64,000 nucleotides of DNA from DAMBHY01 sp032068765 (lineage in GTDB: Bacteria; Bacteroidota; Bacteroidia; Bacteroidales; Dysgonomonadaceae): assembly GCA_032068765.1 (NCBI GenBank), contig DAMBHY010000011.1:10957-74956 (forward strand). The letters are read 5' to 3'. The position numbers and the translations under genes are program-made. The notes beneath the pieces were generated by a model. The model had not been told where the DNA came from. It made no database searches and saw only the letters and a program-made list of their open reading frames with translations. Numbering within the stretch: position 1 is the stretch's first letter; each line of letters begins with the position of its first letter. Below, in pieces: positions 51,426-60,797 of the stretch.

Positions 51426-51580
51426 TCTATCCCAAGTAGGACAAGTTTATCCTAAGCCGGATAATCTCCGCCCCAAATGGGACAACGTCCGTCTTAGTCA
51501 AGACATTCAATGTCCGAAGTAGGACGGACTCCGTCCGAGATGGATAGCCTTCGTCCAAGATAGGACAAAGTCTGTCCAAG
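51426..51580. repeat. Array of eight degenerate palindromes with ~21-bp period
   Basis: Eight units of the form GTCC, 5-6 bases such as AAGTA, GGAC follow one another with spacings of 20-22 bases, centred near 51436, 51456, 51477, 51497, 51518, 51539, 51559 and 51579. Bases in the arms vary but often covary (ATCC/GGAT, GTCT/AGAC). The array fills the gap between the SpoIID/LytB gene and the glycosyltransferase gene, both on the minus strand, so it should be present in their shared RNA if they are one operon. Confidence 0.8.
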
Positions 51581-51605
51581 AAATACTTAAAGACTTCTAT
51601 CTGTT

Positions 51606-53060
51606 TTATTTCAAATTCTTGCGCGCTTGCAATTCCCAAGTGCGGATGCGGTCTTTGTACAGGTTGTGACCGTTCATCTTTACGATGTCGAGCGACGCGT
51701 CAGAGTTGTCTTCCCAACGGCGACAAAGGTAAAGGACATCGTAAATTCTTCCGATTTGGTAGTTGCGGGAGATATTCAATCCCAGGGCGTAATCTTCACC
51801 GTAACTGGTGTTAGGCACTTTTATTTCCCTCAATACAGGAGTGTAAAATGCGCGCGGAGCACCCAGCCCGTTGATGCGCAAAGCATTGTTGCGGCCGTTG
51901 TCAGGAGTCCATTCTTTGTGGTCGATGATGCCAGGAGGAATTTCTTCCATCGCGAAGTTAGTCATTTGGTACGTACCGACTACCATCGCGCAATTTTGTT
52001 CGTAAAAAGCATTTACTATTTTTTGCAACGTATTTTCATCGCTGTAAACGTCGTCGCTATCGAGCTGTACCACAAATTTTCCGCATTTTTCATTATGAAC
52101 ACCTAAGTTCCAGCATCCGCCAATTCCCAAATCGTCGCGTTCAGGGATGACGTGAATCAATCTTTCGTCCGCTTTAAATTCGTCAATCGCCTCCGTTGTT
52201 CCGTCTGATGAATGATTGTCCACAACAATAAGGTTGAAAGCAAAATCTGTTTTTTGTTTCAAAACAGAATCGATAGCATCTTTAATAGTTTTGATACGGT
52301 TGCGAACAGGAATAAGCACGGATGCTTCTACAGGATAATTGCCTTTTTCAAAAGCTATTTTGGTGAATTTGGGTTCCAGATATGCTCCTACAACTTTCAG
52401 ATGTTTGGTACATGCCTGCTCCATCTCAATCTGTACTTGACGATTTTTGGGATCTACGTAGTCGAAAATTTTCTGACCTGACGCGCGGTTATCGTCTTCT
52501 ATTTCGGTGTAGAGATATTCGTTGATGTGGGTCAACGGATAGTTTTGGGAAACTTTCAAACGCAAATCGTAAAAACCAGCGAAGGTGTATTTTTCGTTTT
52601 CCATCTTTTTAGCAGCTTCCATTAAAGCTTCCGCTTTATAAATCAACAGCGAACCAAAATTGAAATCATCACGCAAACTTCCTTCCTGATAGTCGATAAC
52701 CGGATGGTTTTGTTTCACGCCTTCTTTTATTTCGTAATAATCGGCATACACCAATCCCGACTGGCTGTCATCGGCAATTTTCACCATTCTTTCCAACGCA
52801 AAATATCCCAGCCTCAACACTGTTGATTTTGTGTAGATAAGGGAATAATCCGCATTTGACTTAGCGGCTATTTTTCGTACTGTTTCAGTGCTTTGTAGCG
52901 AGTCTATTTCTATATTTTGACATCCTTCAATCGTTTCAGTTACGTCAGAAGGAGACAGCAAAAAAATTTTGTTAATAAGTTCCGATTTCTTTAGTTCTTC
53001 CACAGTCTGCTTCGCAAATTGTGGCTCGGAAAAAAGAATGAATGCATTGATTTTTTTCAT
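51606..53060 (-). CDS. Family 2 glycosyltransferase with N-terminal GT-like domain
   Basis: 484 residues from the ATG at 53060 (the frame is open to 53114). The C-terminal part from about residue 245 is a GT-A fold: EASVLIPVRNRIKTIKDAI, VVDNHSSDGTTEAI and VQLDSDDVYSD with the metal-binding DxD. The first 215 residues look like a second, degenerate GT-A domain (FILFSEPQFAKQTVEELKKS, GLVYADYYEI). It transfers a sugar from a nucleotide donor; acceptor unknown. No transmembrane helix. It lies upstream of the SpoIID/LytB gene across the 21-bp repeat array. Confidence 0.85.
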   Translation of the reverse strand: MKKINAFILFSEPQFAKQTVEELKKSELINKIFLLSPSDVTETIEGCQNIEIDSLQSTETVRKIAAKSNADYSLIYTKSTVLRLGYFALERMVKIADDSQSGLVYADYYEIKEGVKQNHPVIDYQEGSLRDDFNFGSLLIYKAEALMEAAKKMENEKYTFAGFYDLRLKVSQNYPLTHINEYLYTEIEDDNRASGQKIFDYVDPKNRQVQIEMEQACTKHLKVVGAYLEPKFTKIAFEKGNYPVEASVLIPVRNRIKTIKDAIDSVLKQKTDFAFNLIVVDNHSSDGTTEAIDEFKADERLIHVIPERDDLGIGGCWNLGVHNEKCGKFVVQLDSDDVYSDENTLQKIVNAFYEQNCAMVVGTYQMTNFAMEEIPPGIIDHKEWTPDNGRNNALRINGLGAPRAFYTPVLREIKVPNTSYGEDYALGLNISRNYQIGRIYDVLYLCRRWEDNSDASLDIVKMNGHNLYKDRIRTWELQARKNLK

Positions 53061-53254
53061 TTGTAGAGCTAATTTGTTTGAGAGTTTAAAGGTAGTAAAA
53101 ATACCATTAATCACCTTAAATTAGATAAAAAACCTTCTGACAAAACGATTCAAGGTGCTTTATTGAAAAACCAATAAAGGACAAAACAACACTTATTTTA
53201 AGTTGAACATTGTTCTATAATAATCGTTTTATCAGAAAAATATCATCCTTCATA

Positions 53255-54856
53255 ATGAACAGAGGCTACATTTATTTAATCTTCTCGGTGATCACTGCCG
53301 GACTTAGTTTTCTCACTCCCTGGTACATTCAAATATTTTTAATGTGGATCGCATTATCCTCTCTTTATTATGCAATCGCATACTTAAGAGATATGGGAGA
53401 AATGCTTAGAAAAGATAAAGGTGGTAGGCTGCCTATTTATATGAAAATTGCCATGTTTCCCATACTTTTAGGTGCGACGATTTTCAATTTAGTTGCACGT
53501 AGTAGAGATAAAGTTCCGCCTTTGCAAAAAGTCGCAGATGGGTTGTGGTTGAGCAGAAGACTAGTATTTCTGGATTTGAAAGAATTAAAGGAAAGTCCAA
53601 TAAGTGCAATTTTAGATGTAACTGCCGAATTTGATGCGATAGAAACCAATTTTCTTGGCAAAGAAATTGATTATTTGAATATTCCGGTCATGGATCATAA
53701 CAGTCCGCGACTAAACCAACTGGAAATGGCAGTAAGATGGATTGATCAGCAACGCAAAAAGGGACAGGATGTTCTCATTCACTGTGCTTTAGGTCAAGGA
53801 CGTTCAGTAACTGTTTTGTTGGCTTATATGAAATTTTTAAATCCCGATACTCCTTATCCGGAATTAGTAGAAGCTGTTCGAAATATCAGATCAAACATCA
53901 TGCCCAACAGACGACAATATCATAGTCTGGAATTATTTGGTGAAACCCTCAAAAAGAAATCGGATGAAATGCACATCATCTGCAATCCAAATTCGGGCAG
54001 CATGACCGATGAAGTGAGCAAGAAAATCCATGAATTACTGAAAAACTTTTTCGATGTTACATTCCATTATACTACAGAAACAGAATCTGCTGATCAGATA
54101 TCAAAGAAATTGGTTGAAAATGGCAAAAAATTCATTGTAGCGGCGGGTGGTGACGGTACCGTAACACAAACGGCACAATCGCTCGTTAATACAGATACAT
54201 TATTTGGAGTAATCCCTTTAGGAACAGGTAATGCCTTGGCAGCAATTTTATACGGCGCTGAAGCACGTGTAAAACCAATAGAAACGGCTTGCCAAGTATT
54301 GGTAGGAGGAAAAACGAAAAAGATTGATGTTGCAAAAGTCAATGACCAATACATGATTCTTTTAGCAGGCGTTGGACTTGAAAGAGGAATGACAGAAAAC
54401 GCCGAAGGCGAATTGAAGGATAAATGGGGACCAATGGGATACGTTATTGGAGGACTTCAACATGTGGAAAACTCGGAACTCTTTGATGCTGAACTTACGA
54501 TAGACGGCAAAACTGAAAAATTCCGCACCGGAAGCATTACGATTGCAAACACTGCTCCAAAAACATCCATTCTCGCACAAGGTGGTGAACTCCCTGCACC
54601 AGATGACGGTGTACTTGATATTACGGTAATCGTAGATGTGGAAAATAAAATGCAGGCGGCAGAAGCTTTGATAGAGCTTATGAAAGACGGTGAAAATAAA
54701 AGCACTAATACACATGCAAAACATTTTCAGGGCAGAAAAGTGGAATTAAAAACCAATCCTATACAAAAACTCGTCACAGATGGTGAAATCGAAAATACTA
54801 CTCCGGCAGTTTTCGAAATGATTCCACAATCATTGCGTGTCTGCTACAAAGAATAG
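53255..54856 (+). CDS. Membrane fusion of dual-specificity phosphatase and diacylglycerol-kinase-like lipid kinase
   Basis: 533 residues from the ATG at 53255; a TTG at 53210 would add 15 residues. Two N-terminal transmembrane helices (about 3-22 and 26-44) and a third near 70-88 are followed by a tyrosine/dual-specificity phosphatase domain with the P-loop HCALGQGRS (nucleophile Cys177). From residue 243 comes a lipid kinase domain: IICNPNSGS, then GGDGTVTQTA at 298 and PLGTGNALA. Together these predict removal of phosphate from, and addition to, lipids or phospho-lipids at the inner membrane. It is the only gene between the divergent glycosyltransferase gene and hisS. Confidence 0.88.
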   Translation: MNRGYIYLIFSVITAGLSFLTPWYIQIFLMWIALSSLYYAIAYLRDMGEMLRKDKGGRLPIYMKIAMFPILLGATIFNLVARSRDKVPPLQKVADGLWLSRRLVFLDLKELKESPISAILDVTAEFDAIETNFLGKEIDYLNIPVMDHNSPRLNQLEMAVRWIDQQRKKGQDVLIHCALGQGRSVTVLLAYMKFLNPDTPYPELVEAVRNIRSNIMPNRRQYHSLELFGETLKKKSDEMHIICNPNSGSMTDEVSKKIHELLKNFFDVTFHYTTETESADQISKKLVENGKKFIVAAGGDGTVTQTAQSLVNTDTLFGVIPLGTGNALAAILYGAEARVKPIETACQVLVGGKTKKIDVAKVNDQYMILLAGVGLERGMTENAEGELKDKWGPMGYVIGGLQHVENSELFDAELTIDGKTEKFRTGSITIANTAPKTSILAQGGELPAPDDGVLDITVIVDVENKMQAAEALIELMKDGENKSTNTHAKHFQGRKVELKTNPIQKLVTDGEIENTTPAVFEMIPQSLRVCYKE

Positions 54857-54872
54857 TTTAAATTAAAATATA

Positions 54873-54880
54873 TATCTTTG
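54873..54880 (+). promoter_or_regulatory. Probable -7 box of hisS
   Basis: TATCTTTG fits TAnnTTTG, 28 bases before the hisS start; -33 not clear. Confidence 0.5.
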
Positions 54881-54908
54881 CACTTTCAAAAATCACCAAT
54901 TAAAGACA

Positions 54909-56270
54909 ATGCAAAAACCTTCCATACCCAAGGGAACGAGAGATTTTTCGCCCATCGAAATGGCGAAACGTAATTACATTTTCGACACTATAAAACAAGT
55001 TTATCATTTGTATGGCTTTCATCAGATTGAAACTCCCTCAATGGAAAATCTTTCTACTTTGATGGGAAAATATGGAGAGGAAGGCGACAAACTACTTTTC
55101 AAAATTCTCAATTCAGGAGATTTTTTGTCATCATTGGGGAACAATGATTTGTCCGAAGGAAATTCGGCAAAGAGCGCAGTTAAAATTACGGAAAAGGGCT
55201 TGCGATATGACCTGACAGTCCCTTTCGCACGTTACGTTGTCATGCATCGCAACGAAATTTCATTTCCTTTTAAGAGATTCCAGATACAGCCGGTTTGGCG
55301 TGCCGACCGCCCTCAAAAAGGTCGCTACCGCGAGTTCTTTCAATGTGATGCAGATATTGTCGGTTCTGATTCTTTGTTGAATGAAGTAGAACTTATTCAA
55401 ATTATTGATGAAGTATTCTATAAGTTGGGTATTAAAGTGAGCATCAAACTCAATAACAGAAAAATTCTCTCAGGAATTGCCGAACTTGTCGGTCATTCCG
55501 ATAAAATCGTAGACATCACGGTTGCGATTGACAAGCTCGAAAAAATTGGATTAGAAAAAGTAAATGACGAACTTCGTTCAAAAGATATTCCTCAAGAAGC
55601 GATTGATAAATTGCAGCCAATCATCGGATTAGACGGTACAAATCAAGATAAAATCAAAAAACTCAAAGAAACTCTTTCCTCATCAGAGATAGGATTAAAA
55701 GGTGTGGAAGAAATTGAGTATGTTTTCAACATAGTTCAAAAACTGAATGTACGTTGTGAATTGGAACTGGATTTAACACTCGCCCGTGGACTAAATTACT
55801 ACACTGGATGTATCTTTGAAGTGAAGGCGCTGGACGTAGAAATGGGAAGCATTACCGGCGGTGGAAGATACGACAATCTTACCGGAATATTCGGACTTCC
55901 GGATGTTTCAGGTGTAGGAATTTCTTTTGGAGCGGATAGAATCTATGACGTGCTAGAACAACTAGGAAAATTTCCACAAAACTCCATCAATCAGACACAA
56001 GTTTTGTTTGTCAACTTTGGTGAAATAGAAACGGAATACATTCTTCCCAAACTTGCAAAATTAAGGAACAATGGAATAGCCGCAGAAATTTATCCCGACG
56101 CTGCGAAAATGAAAAAACAATTCGCATATGCTGATAGCAACAATATACCTTATGTAGTTATTATCGGCGAATCGGAGATGAAAGAAGGAACTCTAACTTT
56201 AAAAGATATGAAATCGGGCGAACAAACTCAAATTTTATTTTCTCAACTGGTAGAAAAGCTTACAAATTAA
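54909..56270 (+). CDS. hisS: Histidine-tRNA ligase
   Basis: 453 residues, class II aminoacyl-tRNA synthetase. KGTRDFSPIEMAKRNYIFD opens the protein; motif 2 is FRIQPVWRADRPQKGRYREFFQCD-like near residue 130; the histidine-specific LARGLNYYTGCIFE is near 300; and the C-terminal anticodon-binding domain starts around 365. An insertion between motifs 2 and 3 is of normal size for Bacteroidota enzymes. Its cognate tRNA-His lies at 61770-61844 in this window. Confidence 0.97.
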   Translation: MQKPSIPKGTRDFSPIEMAKRNYIFDTIKQVYHLYGFHQIETPSMENLSTLMGKYGEEGDKLLFKILNSGDFLSSLGNNDLSEGNSAKSAVKITEKGLRYDLTVPFARYVVMHRNEISFPFKRFQIQPVWRADRPQKGRYREFFQCDADIVGSDSLLNEVELIQIIDEVFYKLGIKVSIKLNNRKILSGIAELVGHSDKIVDITVAIDKLEKIGLEKVNDELRSKDIPQEAIDKLQPIIGLDGTNQDKIKKLKETLSSSEIGLKGVEEIEYVFNIVQKLNVRCELELDLTLARGLNYYTGCIFEVKALDVEMGSITGGGRYDNLTGIFGLPDVSGVGISFGADRIYDVLEQLGKFPQNSINQTQVLFVNFGEIETEYILPKLAKLRNNGIAAEIYPDAAKMKKQFAYADSNNIPYVVIIGESEMKEGTLTLKDMKSGEQTQILFSQLVEKLTN

Positions 56271-56277
56271 TTAATTC

Positions 56278-57291
56278 CTATTTACCGTAATTAATCAATC
56301 GGCAAGCACTCTCAATCATCGTGTCTCTGCCTAACGATATGTCCATAATAGACATTGACGCAAAAACATCAGGATCAATTCCAAATTCAATATGTTGTTT
56401 TTCAGCATCAAACATAGGTGAAGTAGAAAACCGAACCGACCAACCATTTGGAAGTTCTGATGAAAAAGGAAGACCGCTACCCCCACCAGTTCTGTCGCCC
56501 ATTACCGTAACCAGTTTCGAGTTCTTCATTACATTTACAAAATCATTTGTAGCACTATAACATCCACGATTTACAAGCACAACCACCCGTTTTTTATATC
56601 TGATTCCTGAATATGGTTCGATGTATTTCGGATAAAGAGGTGAGAAAGCGTTATGCTCCGGTCCGGTTTTGTGTGAAATGTATCCGACCAACGTTTTATC
56701 ATCAAAAAACCGAGCTGCTATCTTATCTACGTTTGTCAAATCTCCGCCACCATTGTTTCTCACATCTATAATCATCCCTTTGCAGTTGGAAAAACGAGAT
56801 ATAATCTGCGAAAGATTGCCATCGCCAAATGGGGATGAGAAACTTCCGTAATACATATATCCTATATTATCATTCAAAATTTTGTATCGAATGCTTCCGG
56901 CAATCATATAGTCTTTTCCCAAATATTTCTGCTGAATTTTCTCGTCAAAATTCTCGGGATAATCTTCTTTCCAGTTCCAGTACCTTGAAATGTCGTGCGC
57001 CGCATATAGATTCACGTGCCCGTCTTTCAATTCTCCCAGCATTTCGCTCATCAATGTAAACAATGAATCTGTACTTTTTACGGTTGAAACTTTCTTATCG
57101 TAAACTTGATGGATAGAATCCCAATTCACATTTTTATACTCGAAAAAACAATAATTGCGGTCAATGATATTCCATAAAGCTTCAAAATTTCCTTTAGGAT
57201 TATTATCAAAACGCGGTGTATTATCCTTACAACTTGTAAGAGCAATCAGGAATCCCAGCCACAAAATAATGTCAATTTCTCGAATTTTCAT
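56278..57291 (-). CDS. S41 family C-terminal processing-type peptidase, lipoprotein
   Basis: 337 residues. The signal ends in FLIALTSC, so Cys21 is probably lipid-modified. The S41 protease core is present: GMIIDVRNNGGGDLTNVDKIAARF near 172 and VNRGCYSATNDFVNVMK with the catalytic serine near 245. The PDZ domain of classical Tsp is not evident, placing it in the short, Bacteroidota-type group. Start overlaps the end of the GH25 gene by 20 bases. Confidence 0.88.
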   Translation of the reverse strand: MKIREIDIILWLGFLIALTSCKDNTPRFDNNPKGNFEALWNIIDRNYCFFEYKNVNWDSIHQVYDKKVSTVKSTDSLFTLMSEMLGELKDGHVNLYAAHDISRYWNWKEDYPENFDEKIQQKYLGKDYMIAGSIRYKILNDNIGYMYYGSFSSPFGDGNLSQIISRFSNCKGMIIDVRNNGGGDLTNVDKIAARFFDDKTLVGYISHKTGPEHNAFSPLYPKYIEPYSGIRYKKRVVVLVNRGCYSATNDFVNVMKNSKLVTVMGDRTGGGSGLPFSSELPNGWSVRFSTSPMFDAEKQHIEFGIDPDVFASMSIMDISLGRDTMIESACRLINYGK

Positions 57292-58102
57292 CGGGCATCA
57301 ATAATCTTTTAAAATCAGAAAATGAAGAGCGAAAATAATTCAAATCTATCTCATTTACAACTCCATCAACCTTTCCGTGATGTGAAAACTGCCATATTTC
57401 CCATTTGCTTCCGCCGACAGTAGGCTCACTATCCAAATCGCACAACCACAAGACATTATCAGGAAAATACGAAGCAATATATTTTTTGTAACAGTCGTTA
57501 TTGGTATAAATTATAGGATGTACTCTGTAATATTTATACAATTCGTTTTCTAACACCATCAATTCCGCGATAATTTTCTTAATTTTCCTTCTGTCAGAAG
57601 TAGGCTTGTTGATGGCGGAGTGCTCCACATCAATAGCGGGAAACATGTCTCCAGGTTTTACTTTCGACTTTTTGATAAAATGCTGCGCCTGTTTCTTCCC
57701 ATCAATTCCAAAGGTATAGAAATGATAAGTTCCGACAACCAAATCCGCATCTTGAGCCAAATTGTAATTTCTGGCATAATCCCTGTCCATATGTTTTATT
57801 CCTTCGGTGGATTTTAGAAAAACGAACGTAACGCCTGACTCCATCATTCGTTCCCAATGTATATACGAATTGTGGTGAGAAACATCTACTCCTCTGACAG
57901 GATATTTCCGGGAATATTTGTTGTTTTCAAAAGTAGTAAGCGGGTTGTGTGTAGTCGGTAGATTCTGAAAGTACAAATAAACCAGTGAGATTAATAACAG
58001 TACAACAATAACAACTACTCCTCGGCGAACGTATGAACGTAATTTCGCCGAGGAGCGCTTTGATAATACTTTTCTTCTAACTTTTCTTCTTTTTTTAGGC
58101 AT
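57272..58102 (-). CDS. GH25 family lysozyme-like protein, membrane-anchored
   Basis: 276 residues. A very basic N-terminus (KKRRKVRRKVLSKRS) and one transmembrane helix (about 30-50) anchor it in the inner membrane facing the periplasm. The GH25 fold follows: RGVDVSHHNSYIHW with the first catalytic Asp, FVFLKSTEGI, GTYHFYTF and FPAIDVEHS with the second acid pair. It hydrolyses peptidoglycan between MurNAc and GlcNAc. It overlaps the S41 protease gene and follows rpiB by 6 bases. Confidence 0.93.
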   Translation of the reverse strand: MPKKRRKVRRKVLSKRSSAKLRSYVRRGVVVIVVLLLISLVYLYFQNLPTTHNPLTTFENNKYSRKYPVRGVDVSHHNSYIHWERMMESGVTFVFLKSTEGIKHMDRDYARNYNLAQDADLVVGTYHFYTFGIDGKKQAQHFIKKSKVKPGDMFPAIDVEHSAINKPTSDRRKIKKIIAELMVLENELYKYYRVHPIIYTNNDCYKKYIASYFPDNVLWLCDLDSEPTVGGSKWEIWQFSHHGKVDGVVNEIDLNYFRSSFSDFKRLLMPDENSRN

Positions 58103-58108
58103 TAAAAC

Positions 58109-58573
58109 CTATTTCTGTACAGGAATTTTATCTATACGACGTTGATGACGACCGCCTTCAAACGATGTATTGAAAAATGTTACAAGAATTTCGTAAATTT
58201 CTTCATGAGAGAGAAAACGTCCGGGCATTGCCAAAACGTTTGCATCGTTGTGCGAACGTGCATACATGGCAATCTCTTTGTTCCAGCACAATGCAGAACG
58301 AATACCTTGATGCTTGTTCATTACTATGTTTATGCCATTTCCTGTTCCGCAAATTGCAATTCCGGGATAACATTCGCCATTTTCCACAGCGATTGCCAAA
58401 GGGTGTGCGGTATCGGGATAATCCATGCTTTCTTCGGTATATGTTCCAAAATCTTTATAAGGAATTCCCTTTTCTTCCAGCACGCTGATTACATATTGTT
58501 TTGCTTCAAAACCAGCATGATCGCTTGCCAATCCGATGGGTTTTGTGGTAGAATCTCTTTCGAATAAAGACAT
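58109..58573 (-). CDS. rpiB: Ribose 5-phosphate isomerase B
   Basis: 154 residues. RpiB/LacAB family: GLASDHAGFEAKQYV near residue 14, YPDTAHPLA near 52, and GIAICGTGNGINIVMNKHQGIRSALC with the catalytic Cys near 74. It interconverts ribose 5-phosphate and ribulose 5-phosphate. It lies 26 bases after transketolase on the same strand, giving a small non-oxidative pentose phosphate operon. Confidence 0.95.
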   Translation of the reverse strand: MSLFERDSTTKPIGLASDHAGFEAKQYVISVLEEKGIPYKDFGTYTEESMDYPDTAHPLAIAVENGECYPGIAICGTGNGINIVMNKHQGIRSALCWNKEIAMYARSHNDANVLAMPGRFLSHEEIYEILVTFFNTSFEGGRHQRRIDKIPVQK

Positions 58574-58599
58574 CTTAAAATATTTTTAATGAATGAAAT

Positions 58600-60633
58600 C
58601 TATTTTTTATCTATCATTTTAAGCACCTCGAAATATACATTTTTACCGGTATATCCCAATTTTTCGTCAAGAACTGAATATGGAGCAGAAAATCCGAAAG
58701 AATTCATTCCCCAAACAGTTCCATCTGCACCAACCAAACCTTCCAATGTTACAGGAAGACCTGCAGTCAAACCAAATTTCATAACGCCTTTAGGCAATAC
58801 GGATTCTTGATATTCTTTTGATTGCTTTCTAAAAAGTCCTTCGGAAGGAACAGACACTATACGCACTTTGTAACCATCATTCCTAAGCATTTCAGCGCCT
58901 TCAATCAAAGTTGCTACTTCAGAACCCGAGGCAAGAAGAATAATATTTGGATTTTCTTCATCTTCCACGATGTAAGCTCCTTTTTCTGCCTGCAAAGCGT
59001 CTTCATATCTTGAACCTTTTGTCGGCAAACTTTTGATGTTCTGACGTGAAAGGATCAATCCTGTTGGTGACTTTTCATTTTCTATAGCCATCTTCCAAGC
59101 TACTGTAGTTTCATCCACGTCGGCAGGACGCAAAGCGAGGAATGAATTATTTCCGCTGTGATTTTGAAGTTTTTCCATCAAACGGATTTGAGCTTCCTGT
59201 TCCACAGGTTGATGAGTTGGTCCATCTTCTCCCACACGGAAAGCATCGTGACTCCAAACGAAAATCACAGGTTCTTCCATCAAAGCAGTCAAACGAATAA
59301 CAGGCTTCATATAATCAGAGAAAACGAAGAATGTACCGCAAGCTACTCTCACGCCGCCGTGAAGAGAAATCCCCACGCAAATAGCAGCCATTGTCATCTC
59401 TGAAACCCCCGCTTGTAGGAATGCGCCGCTGAAATCATTTTTTCGTAGAATAGAAGTTTTCTTCAGAAATCCGTCGGTTTTGTCGGAATTGGAAAGGTCG
59501 GCAGAAGACACAATCATATTTTCCACTTTTTCAGCCAACACGCCTAAAACTGTTGCCGAAGCATTGCGGGTTGCACCATCAGGTTTCTGGTGGATGGCTG
59601 CCCAGTCAATTTCAGGCAATTCCCTGTTGAACCACTTTTTCGCTTTCGCAGCAAGTTCGGGATTATTGTTTGCCCAATGGCTGTAACGCGCTTTTTTTGC
59701 AGCAGCTATATCAATAAGTTCTTCTCTGCGTTTCGCGTATAATTGTTCCACTTCCGGGAAGATGACAAATCCTTTTTCAGGATTTCCGCCCAAATTAATA
59801 ATCGTGTTTGCAATATCCGCTCCAGCTGCACTTAACGGCTGACCATGAGTGGAAACTTTGTTTTCGAAAGATAAATTTTGAGCACAAACGGCACCTTTTC
59901 CCATAATAGTTGTACCAATGATAAGAGTTGGTTTATCAATTTCTGCTTTCGCAGAAGTCAATGCCTTACGAATTTGATCAACGTCATTTCCGTTAATTTC
60001 AATAACGTTCCAGTTCCAAGCCTGATATTTTTTCGCGATATCTTCACTTGACACTTCTTCCACTGTACTCGACAATTGAACATTGTTGGAATCATAGAAC
60101 ATGATTAAATTATTCAATCCCAAAGTACCGGCTATACGTCCAACTCCCTGCGAAATTTCTTCCTGAATGCCTCCGTCGGAAATATAAGCATAAATTTTAT
60201 GGTCGAAATTGCAATCAAGTCGTGCATTCAAAAACTTTTCGGCGATAGCGGCACCCGCTGCGAAAGCGTGACCCTGGCCTAATGGACCGGATGAATTTTC
60301 GATCCCTCTTTGAACGTCTTTTTCGGGGTGACCGGGTGTTGGACTGCCCCATTGACGAAATTGTTCTAATTCGCTCAAAGTAAACTTGCCACTCAAACAC
60401 AACACCGAGTAAAGCATCGGCGACATATGACCCGGATCCAAGAAAAAACGATCTCGCCCCATCCACGTTGGATCTTCAGGATCGTATTCTAAAAATTCGG
60501 AAAATAATACATTGATAAAATCAGCTCCCCCCATTGCTCCGCCAGGGTGACCGGATTTGGCTTTTTCCACCATAGATGCCGATAAAATGCGGATGTTGTC
60601 CGCGGCTTTATTCATTATAGCGTTGTCGTTCAT
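58600..60633 (-). CDS. tkt: Transketolase
   Basis: 677 residues in one chain. The thiamine-diphosphate region includes HPEKD, GPLGQGHAFAAGAAIAEKFLN near 116 and the GDGxx..N motif as ISDGGIQEEISQG near 151; the pyrimidine-binding domain has HDAFRVGEDGPTHQPVEQ near 462. It transfers C2 units between sugar phosphates. First gene of the tkt-rpiB pair. Confidence 0.97.
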   Translation of the reverse strand: MNDNAIMNKAADNIRILSASMVEKAKSGHPGGAMGGADFINVLFSEFLEYDPEDPTWMGRDRFFLDPGHMSPMLYSVLCLSGKFTLSELEQFRQWGSPTPGHPEKDVQRGIENSSGPLGQGHAFAAGAAIAEKFLNARLDCNFDHKIYAYISDGGIQEEISQGVGRIAGTLGLNNLIMFYDSNNVQLSSTVEEVSSEDIAKKYQAWNWNVIEINGNDVDQIRKALTSAKAEIDKPTLIIGTTIMGKGAVCAQNLSFENKVSTHGQPLSAAGADIANTIINLGGNPEKGFVIFPEVEQLYAKRREELIDIAAAKKARYSHWANNNPELAAKAKKWFNRELPEIDWAAIHQKPDGATRNASATVLGVLAEKVENMIVSSADLSNSDKTDGFLKKTSILRKNDFSGAFLQAGVSEMTMAAICVGISLHGGVRVACGTFFVFSDYMKPVIRLTALMEEPVIFVWSHDAFRVGEDGPTHQPVEQEAQIRLMEKLQNHSGNNSFLALRPADVDETTVAWKMAIENEKSPTGLILSRQNIKSLPTKGSRYEDALQAEKGAYIVEDEENPNIILLASGSEVATLIEGAEMLRNDGYKVRIVSVPSEGLFRKQSKEYQESVLPKGVMKFGLTAGLPVTLEGLVGADGTVWGMNSFGFSAPYSVLDEKLGYTGKNVYFEVLKMIDKK

Positions 60634-60718
60634 AAATATAAGGATATAATAATTGTTTAGGAATATTTCTATATCTGGTAAGGTAAAATTTATGATTTAT
60701 CACCATTTTCTACATTTG

Positions 60719-60726
60719 CAAAGATA
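60719..60726 (-). promoter_or_regulatory. Probable -7 box of the tkt-rpiB operon
   Basis: Minus-strand TATCTTTG fits TAnnTTTG, giving a leader of about 80 bases; -33 TTG not seen. Confidence 0.5.
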
Positions 60727-60797
60727 CTTCTTTTGCTTTATTAAAAAAAGTAGAATTAATTTTTAAGATACGACTCGCTGATGATATTTTACCATTT

